Positions 62,269 through 64,000 of a stretch of DNA of 64,000 nucleotides are shown here, piece after piece. Position 1 is the first letter of the stretch. The number at the start of each line of letters is the position of its first letter. Made by a program: the position numbers and the translations under genes. The stretch spans positions 310,001-374,000 of the forward strand of contig NZ_JAPDNT010000002.1 in the NCBI RefSeq assembly GCF_025989185.1. Direction: 5' to 3'. This DNA comes from Limobrevibacterium gyesilva (GTDB lineage: Bacteria > Pseudomonadota > Alphaproteobacteria > Acetobacterales > Acetobacteraceae). The notes under the pieces were generated by a model, which saw nothing but the letters and a program-made list of their open reading frames with translations, ran no database searches and was not told the origin of the DNA.

Positions 62269-62511
62269 TCCTCTTCTCCTTCGTATGTATATTAGCTAAT
62301 ATCTCCCATATAGATGGCTCATCCGTCCATCTCTGAAGGTCGAAGGACCATCTCGACTGCCTTTGGAGCGGATTATCCTGGCCGCAGGCCACCGTGACGA
62401 CGCACTGCAGGCGGCAGCCCGGCTTCACGCCTGCCGCCCCGGCGTCGTCACGGCGTTGTCGCGACAATCCGATGGATCAAGCAACTGCCCACACCGGCTG
62501 GCGGCCGTCGG
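62269..62511. promoter_or_regulatory. dyad-rich intergenic region
   Basis: This 243-bp spacer holds no ORF but several symmetrical elements. ATATTAGCTAATAT (62289-62302) is a perfect 14-bp A/T-rich palindrome about 21 bp before the binding-protein ATG. GATGG/CCATC (62313-62331) is a small dyad. A nested stem spans 62392-62453 (12 bp outer, 8 bp inner). TTGTCGCGACAA (62456-62467) is a perfect 12-bp palindrome. The first and last look like repressor operators and the nested stem like an SDR-gene terminator. Confidence 0.5.
62392..62453. terminator. nested stem-loop after the SDR gene
   Basis: The outer arms CCGTGACGACGC (62392-62403) and GCGTCGTCACGG (62442-62453) are perfect complements. The inner arms GGCGGCAG (62410-62417) and CTGCCGCC (62431-62438) are too, separated from the outer stem by a 6/3-nt internal loop. 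It lies 59 bp past the SDR stop on the minus strand. No T-run is seen, so a Rho-independent stop is unproven. Confidence 0.45.
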
Positions 62512-63255
62512 TCAGCACACCCACTGGAAGCCGTCGATCACGAAGTGCTGGCCGGTGATGAAGTTCGGTTCCACCGTTGCCAGGAATGCCACAAGCTGGG
62601 CCACGTCCTGCGGCGTGCCCAACCGGCCCAGGGCAATTCCCTTCATCAGCTCCGGCCCGCGCGCCTTGGTCAGCGAGTTGCCGAGTTCCGTCTCGATCAC
62701 GCCGGGGCAGATCGCATTGATGGCGATGCTCGGGCCGAGCTCCTTCGCCAACGCCCGGGTCATGCCGAGAATCCCGGCTTTCGCCGCAGCATAGGAGAAT
62801 TTGGAAACGGCGCTGGTCACCCCGCCCGAAAGCGCGTTGAGCGAGGACATCGACACGATGCGCCCGCCCCCGCCCGCCAGCATGACCGGCACGGCGGCGT
62901 GGATGAAGTTGAAGCAGCTCTTGAGGTTCACCGCCATGGTGCGGTCGAACTCGTCCTCGGTGATCTCGGTGATGCCCTTGGGGTTGCCGCGGCCGGCATT
63001 GTTCACCAATACGTCGATGCGGCCGAAATCGTCGCGCACCTGCGCCACCACTTCGGCGGCGCGGCTGAACTGCGCCACATCCGCCTGGTAGATCCGCACC
63101 TGCCGGCCCATGTCCCGCAGTTCGCCGGCGGTGCGCTCCATCTCCGGCACCAGCATGTCCACCAGCGCGATGTCCAGGCCCTTCTCGGCCAACGCATGGG
63201 CGCAGCCGCGGCCAATGCCGCGTGCGCCGCCGGTGACGATAGCAGTCCTGGTCAT
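62512..63255 (-). CDS. SDR family NAD(P)-dependent oxidoreductase
   Basis: A 247-residue classical short-chain dehydrogenase. The cofactor motif is TAIVTGGARGIGRGCAHALA, followed by DVLVNNAGRGNPKGITEITE. The catalytic Ser is in VSMSSLNALSGG and the Tyr-x3-Lys in FSYAAAKAGILGMTRALAKE. NAICPGVIETELGNSL and NFITGQHFVIDGFQWV end the fold. The substrate (3-oxoacyl or sugar alcohol type) is unknown. Its start overlaps the DppF-like stop by 4 bp, so it belongs to a transport operon. Confidence 0.92.
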   Translation of the reverse strand: MTRTAIVTGGARGIGRGCAHALAEKGLDIALVDMLVPEMERTAGELRDMGRQVRIYQADVAQFSRAAEVVAQVRDDFGRIDVLVNNAGRGNPKGITEITEDEFDRTMAVNLKSCFNFIHAAVPVMLAGGGGRIVSMSSLNALSGGVTSAVSKFSYAAAKAGILGMTRALAKELGPSIAINAICPGVIETELGNSLTKARGPELMKGIALGRLGTPQDVAQLVAFLATVEPNFITGQHFVIDGFQWVC

Positions 63256-64000
63256 GCGACTTCCTCATGCTCGACGTGATGACAGGCGACCAGGCGCCCG
63301 TCAGGCAGCGGCCGCGGCGTGGGATCCTCGGCGGCGCAGCGCGCATCGGCGCGCGGGCAACGTGGGCGGAAGCGGCAGCCGCCGGGCAACTGGCCTGGGC
63401 TCGGCGGCTCGCCTTCCAGCCAGAAATCCTGCGTCACCCGCCGCCCGCCGATCACCGGAACGGCGGCCAGCAGCGACTGGGTGTAGGGATGCTTGGGCGC
63501 CGCGAACACATCCGCGGTGGCGCCGATCTCGACCACGCGGCCCAGGTACATCACCGCGATGCGCTGGCTGAACAGGCGCACGACAGAAAGGTCGTGGCTG
63601 ATGAACATGTAGGTCAGATCGAACTGCGCACGCAGCTCCAGAAACAGGTTCAGCACCGTGGCCTGCACGGAAACGTCGAGGCCGGAGGTCGGTTCGTCCA
63701 GAATCACCAGGCTGGGCCGCAGCATGAGAATGCGCGCGAGCCCGACGCGGCGCTGCTGGCCCCCGCTGATCTCGTGCGGATACAAGTCCAGATGCCGCTC
63801 CGGCAGCCCGACCGCGTGCAACACCTCCTGCACCCGCGCCGCGCGTTCGCCCCGGCTCATGGCGGTGTGCACGATCAGCGGCTCGGCGAGCGAGGTGGCG
63901 ATCTTCCAGCGCGGATCCAGCGAAGCGCCAGGATCCTGATAGCAGTATTGCAGGTTGCGCCGCACCACGCGCCCGGCACTGGGAGACAACGCGCCGATTG
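63252..64000 (-). CDS. peptide-type ABC transporter ATP-binding protein (DppF-like), 5' part outside window
   Basis: C-terminal part of an ATPase of the Opp/Dpp type. The frame is open through base 64000, so its start and Walker A lie outside. Visible are the Q-loop (LQYCYQDPGASLDPRWKIAT), the signature ISGGQQRRVGLARIL, Walker B LVILDEPTSGLDVSV, the switch His in MFISHDLSVVRLF, and the C-terminal cysteine region GCRFRPRCPRADARC. It is coupled to the SDR gene (ATGA overlap) and probably serves the nearby binding protein. Confidence 0.9.
   Translation of the reverse strand, partial: IGALSPSAGRVVRRNLQYCYQDPGASLDPRWKIATSLAEPLIVHTAMSRGERAARVQEVLHAVGLPERHLDLYPHEISGGQQRRVGLARILMLRPSLVILDEPTSGLDVSVQATVLNLFLELRAQFDLTYMFISHDLSVVRLFSQRIAVMYLGRVVEIGATADVFAAPKHPYTQSLLAAVPVIGGRRVTQDFWLEGEPPSPGQLPGGCRFRPRCPRADARCAAEDPTPRPLPDGRLVACHHVEHEEVA

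Overview
The window is a GC-rich (by eye about 70% G+C), densely coded bacterial chromosome segment with about 60 genes, many joined by 1-, 4- or 8-bp start/stop overlaps. The style of its proteins fits an alphaproteobacterium, most likely a member of the Acetobacteraceae/Rhodospirillales. Pointers are many solute-binding proteins with twin-arginine-like leaders, many CaiB-type CoA-transferases, a DUF2161 nuclease-like protein, and a DUF1028 protein beside a peptide ABC transporter. No rRNA, tRNA, CRISPR array, phage or IS gene was seen. This taxonomic call is inference.

Layout. 1-3.8 kb: an MFS permease cut by the window edge, then a GtrB-like polyprenyl-phosphate glycosyltransferase with a large membrane partner. 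4-8.2 kb: a peptide-type ABC transporter (binding protein plus two permeases, no ATPases) followed by a DUF1028 gene. 8.3-9.4 kb: an orphan oxidoreductase of the SelD-N-terminal type. 9.4-12.2 kb: arginase and ornithine aminotransferase, divergent from an Lrp/AsnC regulator. 12.3-16 kb: a tartrate/D-malate dehydrogenase and an SsuABC/ThiY-like ABC importer. 16-17.1 kb: a glutathione S-transferase and a small tyrosine-phosphatase-like protein. 17.1-22.1 kb: a branched-chain amino-acid (Liv) importer whose LivM and LivG are fused. 22.3-27.1 kb: an Uup-type ABC-F ATPase, a tiny lipoprotein-like ORF, and a molybdenum-cofactor group (moeA, fdhD, mobA). 27.2-30.2 kb: a TRAP transporter with fused DctQM and a short-chain dehydrogenase remnant. 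30.3-33.1 kb: a YjfK/YjfL/PspA-type envelope module.

33.1-44 kb holds a CoA-ester catabolic island: two crotonases, two CaiB/BaiF CoA-transferases, an acyl-CoA synthetase, an HMG-CoA-lyase-like enzyme, an MmgE/PrpD protein, an acyl-CoA dehydrogenase and a LacI-family regulator. Three near-identical LacI-type operators (TGAAACGTTTCA-like) sit exactly at its promoter regions. I judge this regulon, probably for a branched or dicarboxylic acid, to be the best candidate for an undescribed system here.

44.1-50 kb: a YidB-like gene and a complete Dpp-type transporter (ABCDF). 50-53.2 kb: an orphan molybdenum-hydroxylase large subunit and an IclR regulator. 53.3-60.6 kb: a PfkB kinase and a BtpA-family protein, divergent from a second ATPase-less Dpp set that continues into a DUF2161 nuclease-like protein and an M81 (MlrC) metallopeptidase. 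60.7-64 kb: another peptide-type binding protein, an SDR oxidoreductase and the end of a DppF-like ATPase cut by the window edge, with an intergenic region rich in dyads. The overall theme is uptake of amino acids, peptides and organic acids, coupled to their breakdown.
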